This document shows, piece after piece, positions 35,461-47,097 of a stretch of DNA of 64,000 bases (its first letter is position 1; every line of letters starts with the position of its first letter). Below the pieces are notes generated by a model. That model saw only the letters and a list, made by a program, of their open reading frames with translations. It made no database searches and had not been told where the DNA came from. The position numbers were made by a program, and so were the translations under genes. The stretch is from Orychophragmus violaceus (lineage: Eukaryota; Streptophyta; Magnoliopsida; Brassicales; Brassicaceae), in assembly GCA_030180135.1 (NCBI GenBank), contig CM058231.1, forward strand, positions 51,098,235 through 51,162,234. Reading direction: 5' to 3'.

Positions 35461-37710
35461 GATTCCTAGAAGATGTCAATTAAAAACCAAGAGTTGTATT
35501 TGATATAATTAACAAAGTGTTGTTTACCTAAATAACTAGATATTCGGGCAATGAGCCAAATCTCACTTGAATTCTAGTGAAATGTGGATCTTGGATCATT
35601 ATATTCAATTTTAGGAAAATGTTGTTTGGACATAATGTGAGTTTTCTTAATTGTTGAGATTTCTCTTATCTGAAGATCATATTACATTTGTTATTTTTCA
35701 TCTCCAGCAATATCAACTCCTCACAGCTCGTTTTCAATTTGATTTTTCCTTGATAAGAACAAGTTGAATGGATCGGATTTCCTTGAATGGTATCAAAACT
35801 TGAGAATTATTCTAAAAACAGGAGGAAAAGGACAATTTCCTTGAAAATTTTCTTCCTGAAAAACCTAAAACCAGTGTTCAACATGCAGAGAGAAATGTTT
35901 ATGACAAGCATACCAGTGATGAGTTGGTGTGTGTTGTCTTATGTTCGCTACCATGAAATCATACTTGCAGACGCAATATGACAACATGGATTTGCCAATT
36001 GACATGATCACTACTTGAAATAAATGTTTCCGGAGCAAGCAAGAACTTAGAGATACCAAACGGTTAAGGCTTTCATTGAGTGTAAGCTACAGAAAGATGG
36101 TCCAGTTAGCCCACATGTCATTGAGATTGTGGGTTATATTGAAAACTTGGCAAAAGTGGATTGTCCTATCAGCCTAGAGTTGGCTATTGATCTCATCATT
36201 CAGTCAATTCTGTCAAGCTATGATTAGTTTATTATGAACTATAACATGAATAACTTGACAAAGACTTTCGTGAGCTGCATGGAATGCTCAAAACTGTTTA
36301 ATCCAACATTAAGAAGGACACCCCAATTTTGCTTATGGTACAAAAGGTTAAAAAGTTTTAAAAAATATTTTAAGAACAAATGTGATGGCAAGACAAACTC
36401 AATTGTGAATCCAAGTGAGTCTAACCATGCCCCTAAGTTTATGTCTGGTCCTTTTGATGTTGATAAGTGCCATTATGTAGTGGGTATGGGCATTGTAAAA
36501 AAAACTTTAAGAAATACTTGGAAGATCTGAAAAAGAAGAAGAAAACTACCGAGACTTCATCTTTAGGTATCTATTTTATAAAAGTAAATGTTACTATTTC
36601 TTGGGTATTAGATACCTGTTGTGGTGATCATGTTTGTATAAATATGCAGGGCCTAAACAACAATAGAAATTTGGAGAAAGAACAAGTGGACCTGAACGTG
36701 GGAAATGGAGCAAAAGTTGTTGCATTGAATGTAGGAAAATTTCATTTGCCTTAAGACATTGTTTTAGAACTTAATAATTGCTATTGTGTACCTGCTATAA
36801 GCAGAAATATTATTTTATTTTCTTTGTTTGGATATGGAAGGATATCAATTTTTAATTAAAAACAAATGTTGTTTAATTAATTATGATGATATCTTTTATG
36901 ATAACGGTCCATTAGAGAATGGACTTTATGTTCTAAACCAAAAGTGTGCATATCTATAACATTAGTACCAAGCGTTTCAAGTCAAACGACTTGAATCAAA
37001 TTTTTCTTTGGCATTTTGTTTTGGGCGATATAAATGAGAAGCGTATTCAAAAGCTTCATAGTGGTGGACTTTTGAGCTTATTTGATTATGAATCATATGA
37101 GAAATGCAAATATTGTTTATTGGGAAAAAGGACTAAGGCTCCTTTATTGGACACAATGAAAAAACTAAAGACTTGTTGGAACTTATACATACTAATATAT
37201 GTGAACCAGTGAGCATAAATGCTAGAAGAAACTACAAGTACTTCATCACATTTACTGACGACTTTAGTAGATATGGTTACGTTTATTTATTGAAAAAAAA
37301 GTCTGAATCTTTTGAAAAGTTCAAGAAATTTCAGAATGAAGTAAAAAACAGCTTGGAAAGACAATCAAAACTCTTTGATGATCGAGGTAGTGAATATTTG
37401 AGCCATATTTTCAATGATCTTCTGAGATAATGTGGAATTATTTCACAACTTACTCGTCTAGGAACGCCACAGTTGAATGGTGTTTCCGAAAGGAAAAATA
37501 GAACTTTCTTAGATATGGTTCGATTAATGAGGAGTCTTGCAGATTTTCCATTACTAGTTTTGGAATACACTCTAGAAACATCTACGTTTACGCTAAACAA
37601 ATTTCCATCAAAATCAGTTGAGAAGACACCATATGAGATATGAACTGGAAGAGTTCCAAATTTCACTTTTCTAAAAATTTGGGGTTGTGATGCTTATGTT
37701 AGAAACAACA
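35461..37710 (+). pseudogene. Copia leader, gag, protease and integrase remnant
   Basis: Plus strand, same family as element A. Leader 35470-35720 matches the complement of 12920-13140. Gag near 35840-36400 (NYNMNNLTKTF); zinc knuckle destroyed (36465-36500); protease core WVLDTCCGDHVC, where the Gly of DTG is Cys (36600-36630); integrase zinc region LGDINEKRIQKLHSGG...CKYCLLGKRTKAP; integrase core ITFTDDFSRYGYVY...GSEYLSHIF to about 37650. Many stops and frameshifts. Confidence 0.85.
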
Positions 37711-37711
37711 A

Positions 37712-38625
37712 ATTATGAACTTTTCCAGTTCATTCATATGGTGTCTTCTCATCTAATTTTGATGAACATCTGTTTAGTGTAGACGTAGACGATTCTAGAG
37801 TGTATCCCCAAACGGATAATGGAAGATCTGCAAGACTCATCATTGATTGAACCATATCTAATAAAGTTTGTTTTCTTCTTTCAGAAACACCATTCAAATG
37901 TGGTGTTCATGGAGGAGTAAGTTGTGAAACAATTCCACATTCTCTCAAATGATCATTGAAAGTTCGGCTCAAATATTCACCACCTCGATCAGATTAAAGA
38001 GCTTTGAGAGTCTTGCAAAGCTGGTTTTTTACTTTATTCTGAAATTCCTTGAACTTTTCAAAAGATTTAGACGCTTGTTTCATTAGATAAACATAATCAT
38101 ATCTACTGAAGTCGTTAATAAGTGTGATGAAGTACTGGTAGTTTCCTTTAGAGTTGATGCTCACTAGTCCACATACATCAATATGTATAAGTTCTAACAA
38201 CTCTTTAACTCTTTCACTATGTCCTGTAAAAGGAGGTTTAGTCCTTTTTCCCAATAAACATGATTTTCATTTCTCATATGATTCTTGTAATCAAATTAGC
38301 TCAAAAGTCCATCACTATTAAGCTTTTGAATGCATTTCTCATTTATTTGGTCCAAAAGACAATGCCAAATAAAAATTTGATTCATGTTATTTGACTTGGA
38401 TTTCCTGGTACTAATGTTAAAGATAAGCACATTTGGGTTTGGAACATAAAGTCCATTCTCTATTGGAACGCTACCACAAAAGATATCATCGTAATCAAAT
38501 AAACAATACTTATTTTTCATTGAAAATTGATCTCCTTACATATCCAAACAAGGAATATAAATAATATTTATGCTTATAGCGGATACATAGTAACAATTTT
38601 TAAGTTCGAAAACATGTCTGAAGGC
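37712..38625 (-). pseudogene. Copia integrase to protease fragment, inverted arm
   Basis: Minus strand copy of the segment at about 36757-37655: PYE-box, SERRN region, SDRGGEY region (mutated), HIDVCGLVSINSKGNYQYFITLINDFSRYDYVYLMKQ, MGKRTKPPFTGHSERVK, and the integrase zinc region and protease-INT linker up to 38620. It forms an inverted repeat with the preceding fragment, separated by about 60 bp. Confidence 0.85.
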
Positions 38626-38639
38626 AAATACAAATTTTT

Positions 38640-40880
38640 AGTTCGAACGACCAACAGTCAAAACATATGAACGAACCAGACCCCGCAAAACTAAAATAAT
38701 TTCAAAGTATTTTACTTATAAAAATGCAAATATCTAAAAGATTTTTAGAAGTTGTAGATAGTGAAGTGAAATAGTGAATTGTTATCTGAAAGTGTATTAA
38801 TGATGTTGGGATAGTGGAGTGTGACAGTAGAGAAATTGGAATATGTATAGAGTAATCTTTACGATTAGATTGTTTTAGTCTTGACTGTCCATTTGTGTTG
38901 AAAATTTGTATAAAAAATAAAAAAAATTATATATAATCATTAAAAAAAATTTCTTATAAAAATTTCTAAATTTTTGTTTTAAGAATATTTTTTTATATCT
39001 TAATTTGAATTTAAATGCGACTGACTTAGCAAAAACAAAATGTGAAAAGGTTTGTGACAGAGGCAACACATAAAACTGAAGCTGACGCCGAGTGAAGACA
39101 CGGATCGACTATAGTCTTTTTGTCTCTCTCATATAATTTAGGTAATCTATACTATTAAAACAGGTGACTATTTTAAAAAATAACATTTAGTCATGTGATA
39201 TATTACAGTTTATGTCACTGCATTTAATAAAGATTTTTGGATTTCATTAAATGTATATTGGAATTATTAGATTTTGAACTATATGTGGGTCACACTAATT
39301 ATTCTCTAATTAATGATTTTGTTCCAAAATATATTCATAATATCTTTTTAATATCTTTTTATTTTAAATATATATATATATATATATAATATTTTCCGAT
39401 TTGTTAATAAAATATTTTTATTTTTCAACTTTATACAAAACAATTATTAATTTCGAACTTATTATTAAATTTATTACATAATAATTTAAATTATATTTTA
39501 ATATAAATAGTTTCTAATTTATGATTTTATTCAAAATATATCTTCATAATATCTTTTAATATCTTCTTTTTAATTAAAATATGAATATATATGTATATTA
39601 TTAAAAATCTTATAAAATATTTAAACTTCTTGATTTTAAGAAAAATGATTACTAAATTTAAGATTATTATTAAAATTTACTAAAAATAATTTTAATTACA
39701 TTTTAATCTATTAAATTAGCATAAATTGTTTTATATTTAGACCATTATACAAAATTAAACATATTGAAAATATATTAACCGATTTCAATTATCTATACTA
39801 CCAAAAAAATTGACTCATGAAAAACAGGTTAAAAATTAACTAATTTCATTTGATATATTCTTAATTTGATAAAATATTCAAATTATTCAATAATTATAAA
39901 TTGGAATATATGATGACTTTGATTACAGTTGATGTTCTTACGACGATGATTTTTAAATGATTATTTTATCAAATTTTAAAAATACTTAAACTACTGTAAT
40001 ATGGGTTGAAATATAGATTAATTTTTTTTGGTTATAAAAATATTTAAAAGATTTATGTTCATTGGATGACAAACTAAAAAGTTGGAATAACCAATTTTAA
40101 TTATAGAAACATTAAAATGAATTTAAATCAATCCAAAAATGTTAAATGAATGGATTATCATATATTAGTTATATTTTGATCTATAAAATAAATATAAATA
40201 TTTATATTTTGACAATTGTAAATAGATTAATCAATTTCAATTATCTATACTATTAAAAATAAACTTAACCTATTGGAATACGGTTTAAAATATGTATTCA
40301 ATTTTAATTAATATATTCTTAACTTTATGAAATATTAAAATTATTTATAAATTCATAATTACGCATTAAATTTATACTATTTAAACCAAACAATTATATA
40401 TATAATTAAATCGAAAATCTAGCATATTGAATCTAACAACTTATATATTACTAAGATTGAATTTTATACAAAAAACTATTGATTTTAATACCTTTTAGTA
40501 GTGAAATCACGGATTGAAATATATTAGAATTAACTTAAATAAAAATGTCAAATAAAATATATATACACTTTTACATCAATAGGTTAAACTAAACATTTAC
40601 TAAAAATAACAATAAATCACAACTAATAAAACATAAGTTCACAATATCAAAATAAAAACAAAATAATTTTAATTTTTTTTTTATATTTCGCACCATATCA
40701 CTTAATATAAATTAGATTGAATAGTTATCAAATTGAATTTATAAAATTATAAATTTAAAATAAAAATATATTTATTTAAAAAATATAAATCCGCCCGGAT
40801 CTAGATCCTAATTAACATTCATCATTCTCGTGTTCTCCTTTATCGCTCGGAATCCTACTTTCTCTTGGTTTTCTAATTAA
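38640..40880. other. AT-rich intergenic DNA with Helitron-like starts
   Basis: No gene. Three stretches read like plant Helitron 5' tips: TCTATACTATTAAAACAGG at 39146, CTATACTACCAAAAAAATTG near 39792, and CTATACTATTAAAAATAAAC near 40246. The first is preceded by A, as a Helitron insertion between A and T would give. I found no matching CTAG-hairpin end on the plus strand here. Confidence 0.45.
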
Positions 40881-40968
40881 TAATAATTTATAGAGAAAAT
40901 ATCCTTTCGTCTCGGTGGATTCTCTTCGCTCCTCTCCAAGCACTTTTTCCAGATCCAGGGTCTTATCG

Positions 40969-41364
40969 GTACCTGTTTTCCTTCCTCAGTTCTTGCAATT
41001 TCATTGTCGATTTCTCAGTTTTACTCACGTTTTCTGGATCTTGATTCAATTTCATGGTTTTGCTCACAATTCCTATAATTTTTTTGAAAACATGCATAGC
41101 ATAATGAGATAGATCCAACAACAACATGACTATGAGCAACGGTGATGCTATTTTCTTTCTCAGTTCCTGGAAAATTCATCGTCGATTTCTTCGTTTTACT
41201 TGAATCTTATGGTTTCATGCGTCAATTTCACTTTACTTGATGCTTTTGCTTCATCACGATTCTGTAATATGTTTGCAAAATGCTTAGCGTAATGAGAGAG
41301 AGATATTTACGTTGCGAATGAAATCCAACGCAGATCCAAACAACACAATGACTATGAGCAACGG
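40969..41364 (+). repeat. Imperfect tandem duplication over the 5' UTR and start of the glycosyltransferase gene
   Basis: Two units, about 40969-41141 and 41142-41364. Each begins GT...TTTTC-TTCTCAGTTC, contains TTCAT-GTCGATTTCT-CGTTTTACT, then AT-AGCATAATGAGA-like text and AGATCCAA-CAACA, and closes with ATGACTATGAGCAACGG. The second unit leads into the coding frame; the first gives a 25-codon upstream ORF from ATG 41126. Confidence 0.75.
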
Positions 41365-42124
41365 CCATGTAAAATCCGAAACCTGCAATGGCTCTACCGA
41401 GAAGAAACCTTTCAGGATCTTTGTAGGTTACGATCCACGCGAAGATCTTGCTTACCAAGTCTGTCGTCATTCCATCACAAAGAGATCTTCAATCCCTGTA
41501 GAAATCACACCCATCATTCAATCAGATCTCAGAAAGAAAGGTCTGTACTGGAGAGAAAGAGATCAGCTAGAGAGCACTGAGTTCTCTTTCTCTCGTTTCT
41601 TGACTCCACACTTGTCTCATTACCAAGGCTGGGCTATGTTTGTCGACTGCGATTTCCTCTACCTTGCTGACATCAAGGAACTCGTTGATTTGATCGACGA
41701 CAAATACGCAATCATGTGTGTTCAACATGATTACACTCCTAAAGAGACTACTAAGATGGATGGTGCGGTCCAAACTGTGTACCCGAGGAAGAACTGGTCC
41801 TCTATGGTGCTTTACAATTGCGGACACCCTAAGAACAAGACCTTGAACCCTGTCACTGTGAATACTCAGACTGGTGCTTTCCTCCATAGGTTCCAGTGGT
41901 TGGAGGATGAAGAGATTGGGTCTGTTCCTTTTGTGTGGAACTTCCTTGAAGGGCATAACAGGGTTGTTGAGAATGATCCCACCACGCAGCCTAAGGCCGT
42001 GCATTATACTCGGGGAGGGCCTTGGTTTGATGCTTGGAAGAATTGCGACTTTGCTGATCTCTGGCTCAATGAGATGGATGAGTACAGCAAAGAGAACAAG
42101 AAAGAGGCTCATGTCGCCAATTAG
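41318..42124 (+). CDS. Nucleotide-diphospho-sugar transferase-like protein (glycosyltransferase)
   Basis: Intact single-exon frame of 268 codons, the only convincing host gene. A polar N-terminus (about 30 residues, no signal peptide or membrane segment seen) precedes PFRIFVGYDPREDLAYQVCRHSI, a Rossmann-like nucleotide-sugar start. FVDCDFLYLADI holds the DxD motif (Asp 110, Asp 112) that binds metal and nucleotide sugar in GT-A fold enzymes. Later conserved-looking blocks are YPRKNWSSMVLYNCGHP, NTQTGAFLHRFQWL, GSVPFVWNFLEGHN and AVHYTRGGPWFDAW. The family is a small plant/bacterial group of GT-A-like transferases; donor and acceptor are unknown to me. ATG 41318 is the first in-frame Met; ATG 41348 (MTMSNGH) is the alternative and is the one duplicated upstream. 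Flanked by transposon remnants but with clean, balanced codons. Confidence 0.85.
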   Translation: MKSNADPNNTMTMSNGHVKSETCNGSTEKKPFRIFVGYDPREDLAYQVCRHSITKRSSIPVEITPIIQSDLRKKGLYWRERDQLESTEFSFSRFLTPHLSHYQGWAMFVDCDFLYLADIKELVDLIDDKYAIMCVQHDYTPKETTKMDGAVQTVYPRKNWSSMVLYNCGHPKNKTLNPVTVNTQTGAFLHRFQWLEDEEIGSVPFVWNFLEGHNRVVENDPTTQPKAVHYTRGGPWFDAWKNCDFADLWLNEMDEYSKENKKEAHVAN

Positions 42125-42510
42125 AAACAAGGAAGACGAAGAGGTATGTTCCTGGCCAACACAAAAAGATTTTCTTACGTGGGTTATATATAGTTTTTGG
42201 CTTTGTTAGAGCCAGGGATTACTGTGGATTGTTAGATTCTCATTGAATTCGTTAATTCATGCACTATACTGATACAATTATGGAGCCATATCGTAATAAC
42301 CTATTCGTTTGTTTGTTGGAGTTGTAGCATTTTATGATATTTTATTTGAAATTGAATTCACTTCTTGTTAATTGGTTTATCATAATCACTAGCTCCACAT
42401 ATTTGAAACAAGATTGATCAATAACTATTATTAGCTACTAAACCTCTTTGATGGATGATCCTATTTTGTTGTCCTTGGTTTTCATATTGCGACTCCGACA
42501 TGTATACATC
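42125..42510. other. 3' flank of the glycosyltransferase gene
   Basis: Probable 3' UTR (AT-rich, with several TTAATTC/AATTG runs) followed by spacer; no other gene seen. Confidence 0.45.
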
Positions 42511-43196
42511 CTATGTTGCATGGAAACTTCATCTGAGGAGCTTTCCCGTTTCGGAAACGGAAATGCATGGAAACGCGATGAAACCATGTTTCTTAAAAAT
42601 TGTGATTTGGAATTGCGATGGAAATATGTATCCATTTTTGAAAACGTGATGGAAACAACATATCCATTTTTGGAAACGTCATTTTTTTTTTTGAAATTTT
42701 TTGTTCATTTAACTATAAATAATTTAAAAATGTAAGGGTTTAACTGATATAATTTTCGTACCTTAAGAAGCTATAAAAAATGTAGAGAAGAAATATGAAA
42801 AGCTTTGTCCAAATCATATTCGTACCTTAAGAAGCTATAAAAAATGCAGAGAAGAAAACAACTTATCACTTACTATGTATTTTTCTCATATTAAGGTTAT
42901 AGTTTCAAAATTAAGTTAAAATAATTTATGTTCGTTTGTATTTATAGATTTTTTCCAATTAAAGTTTGTGTTATTTCAAATTCAATTTTTTTTTTGATAT
43001 GGTTGGACTTATGTTATTTCAAATATTATGTTGAATTTTTTTTTATGGTTGGCCTTCATTATATTCTTATTATTCTTATAAATAAATGTACAGAAGTTTC
43101 TAAAACGTTTCGATTCTTACTTTAAAAAAAAAAATTGTTTCTGTGTTTCCAGATAGTTTGCTTTCGCGTACCTGTTTCCATTTCCATGCAACGTAG
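42511..43196. mobile_element. hAT-like non-autonomous element (686 bp)
   Basis: Terminal inverted repeats CTATGTTGCATGGAAA (left) and its complement TTTCCATGCAACGTAG (right, one mismatch). Flanked by TATACATC (42503-42510) and TATACACC (43197-43204), an 8-bp target duplication with one change, the hAT size. The interior has no transposase and holds a roughly 70-bp repeat (CGTACCTTAAGAAGCTATAAAAAATG, two copies, 42758-42850) and many GGAAAC/GTTTCC motifs near both ends. Confidence 0.65.
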
Positions 43197-43509
43197 TATA
43201 CACCAATGAACACGTATGAGCCTCAGTGAGTACATATTGATAATACATTATCAAATTGTAAAGATGAAATGAAATCGCAGAGGCCAGACGTCAACAATCT
43301 ATTTCTTTCGATTTAAACGCCTTTTTAGTGTGTCGGTTTTATAAAGATAATATTTGTAGAATGCGACTGAATGTTTCAGTTGAATGGCAAAATATGTTGA
43401 ATTTATTATTGATACATTATCTTTCCAGTAACATTAAACCATTCCACCACCATTAATATTTGAGTAATTGGATTGTGTATGTACATAAGTTACGAAATTA
43501 AATGAATAA

Positions 43510-44603
43510 CTAGATTTTGACCCGCACTTAAAAAGTGCGGGTTTAATTTTCTTTACAAATTTTACTTTTTATTCATTTTGTTAATAGTAATTTAGATTTT
43601 TAATTATGTAATCTAATTTTGATTATAATTGTTTAACCAACATTATAAACAGTGAGTTAGCAATTTAGTTTTTTTTAAAATGAATTATGTGTTATTTGAA
43701 GGATTTATATCGTAAAGATTAAGAGATTAAAATAACGATTTCGCATTATATATTTTAATATGTGTTGTATCGTAAGATCATAGTTTGGAAAAAATATATA
43801 TATATGTGAAAACAACTATTGTAAAAGTTATGTGGTATATGTTTAATTGTTATTATATTTATCTAAAATATTATTTTATAAAATACATGTTGTAGTCGTA
43901 TATATAATTTGCAAATTTGATGGAACTATCCGTTAAAAACTTCATTCAAACATAAAGCATAATTTGACGTTTCAAATATTTGAATAATATAAGTATGAAA
44001 TCATTTTATTATTTTTATTAAGTTTAAAATATATCAACTGAAATTATTTATTATATGCGGATTTTTTTATAGAAAATTTATAATCGAGATTGGCTAATTA
44101 ATTTTTCAACCCGTTTAATTAATTAAATATTTTTCAATTTGATGGAAAAACTTGCTAAAAAGTACAATCGTAAAAACATCAATCGTAATATGTATATATA
44201 TATATATATATATTTGAAAAAAAGATATTAAAATATATTATAAATATATTTTGAATTAAATCATAAATTAGAGAATCTTAATTTATATATAATAGTTGAT
44301 GTATAAATTATTAATTATATTTATCAATTAATTTGTTTTGATTTTAATTAATTAGGAAAGTGGGACCTATTAGAATTTGGTTGTTTGGCTACATGTTTAA
44401 TAATTGTCTTGTTTGGAAACATGGATTGTAGAGATAATGTTATATTCCCTAATTACTCTTAATGAAATTTAATTAAATCATTAATATACATTGTTTTACA
44501 GTTTTACCCTTAATGAAGGTTACAAATCCTAATAATATAAAGGGCAAATTCCGGAAACAACATTTATGTACCATGACAAACCTTCCTGTTTTAATAGTAT
44601 TGA
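43510..44603 (-). mobile_element. Non-autonomous Helitron, both ends present
   Basis: On the minus strand it starts TCAATACTATTAAAACAGG (from 44603) and ends with a 9-bp-stem hairpin (CCCGCACTT / AAGTGCGGG, 43521-43541) followed by GTCAAAATCTAG, the last base being 43510. Flanks are A before the 5' TC and T after the CTAG, as expected for insertion between A and T. No Rep/helicase coding; interior AT-rich. Confidence 0.82.
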
Positions 44604-44708
44604 TGAAGCGCATTCTACCTGTTTTTTAGGCATTACCCCTGCAAAATCCAAAACCAAGTCTACCATTATTACATGACTATTAAATTTGTCAGAGTATTTA
44701 ATTGTTAA

Positions 44709-45040
44709 CTAGATTTTGATCCGCGCGCGAAAAAATATTTTGATGATTATTTTTCGTTTTTTTTCATAATTGAGATTATTTTATCCGTTTTATAGTACTC
44801 TTTATTTTAACTATTTACGTTTTCTAAAGATCAACTTCTTAGTTTATTTTTGGAGTTTTTAAATTTTATATTTTTATATTATATAGCACGAAGTAGTACC
44901 AATTTTTTTTGATATCGTTAACCATTTAATTTGTGTAATAGTGCTAAGTTTATATATTTCTACTATATGTTTTCATTAATGTTTTTTAAAAATTGATGTT
45001 ATATTTTATTGTATATATTATGAATATTTGTTTTTGTTTA
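44709..45040 (-). mobile_element. Second Helitron 3' end, extent uncertain
   Basis: Minus strand GATCAAAATCTAG ends at 44709, with a GC-rich, self-complementary CGCGCGCG just inside (44721-44730), like the end at 43510. No matching 5' start was found, so the right limit given is only where copia leader sequence begins. Confidence 0.5.
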
Positions 45041-45530
45041 CATCTTGTTTTTCTTTTCGATAACCGGTTAGTGTTGATCGACACAACACTTGTTCCGGTC
45101 GACATCAACCCAATTCAATCAAAACGCAATTAACCCGTCAAACCGGTTTAAACCAATTGCGATAACCGGTCCAATCCAATAGAACCGATTCATCCAATAT
45201 AACCGATTTAACCAATTTTAACCAAGCGCGATAACCGGTACAATCCAATTGAACCAATTAAACCAATCGCAAGGTCCGTGTCGACTGACACAACACTTGT
45301 GTCGATCAATGCGTTAGGGCATCAGGAACTTTGATCTTTATGATCGAAACCTAAATTTTATTCGGATTTTCATACTGTGTCGATCGATGCCAGATTGGTG
45401 TCGATTGACACTATGCGAAACCACAGAATTGTTTCTTAACAAAAACCCTAAAACGTGATTCCTTTTAACATAACACAATCGATTCAAATTCGAATAGCTT
45501 GCTGTTAGATTCAATAGGATAAACCCTAAG
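45041..45530 (-). other. Copia leader fragment with paired palindromes
   Basis: Leader of the minus-strand copia element whose 5' LTR is at 45544-46251; the rest of its interior is absent. Repeated AACCGGT/CCAATC text, and three bipartite TCGATCGA modules centred at 45077/45098, 45284/45305 and 45383/45404. Confidence 0.65.
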
Positions 45531-45542
45531 GCTCTGATACCA
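45531..45542 (-). promoter_or_regulatory. Primer-binding site, initiator Met tRNA
   Basis: Minus strand TGGTATCAGAGC, one base before the LTR. Confidence 0.92.
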
Positions 45543-45543
45543 C

Positions 45544-46251
45544 TGATGGAATTTCTTGTCGGTTCTAATCACATTAGGCAATCCTAAGTATAAATTCCAT
45601 AGCCTAGGATCTAGGGTCTAGGTATATTGAATCATAATGATCTCGAAAATACCTGGAGATAGGCAGCGGAAGATGAACAAGTATTCGAGATTCACGAGCG
45701 CCTCAAGTGCTGCGCCTCTACTGGTATCCACACGCACACAAACTGGAATGGAAGGGGTGCTAGTGCCGTAGAGATCTGATCTCTTAGAGGTTTCTCAGTT
45801 TCTCAGAGGTGGCTGTGAATTAGGTCTGATCACTCTGAAAGTCGTGCATATATCTCATATATATAGATTTTTATCACGACCCGATTAACCAAGGAACTAA
45901 CCGCAGTTAATTAAGTCATAAACCAAAATCGATATTTTGATTTGCGATCTGTGTCGATCGATGCACCTGTTGTGTCGATCGACACTACCTCAGAAATTCG
46001 TTATTGAATGCATATCAAATATACATTCACCAGATCATTACACTAATGATCAACCCCATATAAGACATCTAGTTTGCTTAGGTGTGTGACCCTGTAGGAT
46101 CATATAATACTAGCAATGAGTTCATAACTCACAGATTACAAGTGGCTTCTAGCAAAACATTATGATTACCTAGTATTATATGAATGTCCAATCTCGACAA
46201 CACAACTATCTCTAGAGTGATTACAAGTGTGATTTCAGGACATTCCCAACA
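45544..46251 (-). repeat. Copia 5' LTR inserted in element D
   Basis: 708 bp with TGATGGAATTTC and ATTCCCAACA ends. Related to the LTR of element A and to the solo LTR at 48563-49205. Carries a bipartite palindrome module at 45950-45986. It cuts the integrase of element D at 46251. Confidence 0.85.
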
Positions 46252-47097
46252 ATTGGGCAGTCCTAGCACAAAATATATGGAAATATCAATCCAAGGGGAA
46301 GTAGGGATTTGTAAAGGAAGATACAAACTGTGTGGGTGTGTTCTTGATTTGGCTTTCTTGCAAGTGATACATGTTGCACATAAATTTTCTACGGTCTTCC
46401 TTAGGTGAGTACAAATCAAGTGCTCTTTGAGGATGGCATGAGTCTTGTCTACTCCAAAGTGCCCCGATAATCCTCCTCCATGTGACTCACGGGTTAACAA
46501 CTCCCTTAAGGTACCTTGTGGTATGCACAATCTCTTATCTCTAAAGAGATACCCTTCATGGATAAATAAGAACCAAAAGCTCCCTTGCCATGGTTCTTGT
46601 AACTCTCTGCAAAATCAGGTTCAGTCTCATATAATGACTTAATGAATTCAAAACCCAAAACCTTAGCATCCATTGTGGTGATCAAGGCATGTCGTCTAGA
46701 TAGTGCATCTGGATCTACATTGTCTTTGCCCTTCTTGTACTTGATGATGTAAGGAAAGGTCTCAATGAACTCCATCCAATTAGCATGACTCTTCTTTAGG
46801 TTGGTTTGTCCTCTTTAAGTGCTTCAAAGTCTCATGGTCAGTGTGTATAACACACTCCTTAGCCAACATGTAATGTTGCCAAGTTTCCATGGCCCGGACC
46901 AATGCATTTATCTCTTTATCATATGTGGGATAGTTAAGGGTAGCACCACTCAACTTCTCACTGTAAAAGGCTATGGGTCGTCCTCCTTGGGCCAGAATAT
47001 CTCCAATCCCTAATCCTGAGGCATCACACTCAATTTCAAAAGTTTTAGAAAAATCAGGAAGAACTAAAACTGGTGCATTGGTTAGTCGGTTCTTCAA
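46252..47097 (-). pseudogene. Element D: gypsy RNase H and integrase zinc region
   Basis: Minus strand CRM-like gypsy, homologous to element B. RNase H: LPDFSKTFEIECDASGLGIGDILAQGGRPIAFYSEKLSGATLNYPTYDKEINALVRAMETWQHYMLAKE...KDNVDPDALSRRH. Integrase: ELLTRESHGGGLSGHFGVDKTHAILKEH...CATCITCKKAKSRTHPHSLYLPLQIPTSPWIDISI-YFVLGLP; the HHCC residues are readable, and the catalytic Asp of MDF is replaced by Tyr. Truncated at 46251 by the copia LTR. Confidence 0.86.

Noticed and set aside
41312..41317. Upstream TTG as a start of the glycosyltransferase frame
   Set aside because: Nuclear plant genes rarely start at TTG, and an in-frame ATG follows at 41318 with another at 41348.
45041..45530. Vertebrate- or virus-type integration signal suggested by the many inverted repeats
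   Set aside because: The primer-binding site, LTR and neighbouring sequence show that it is an ordinary plant copia leader.
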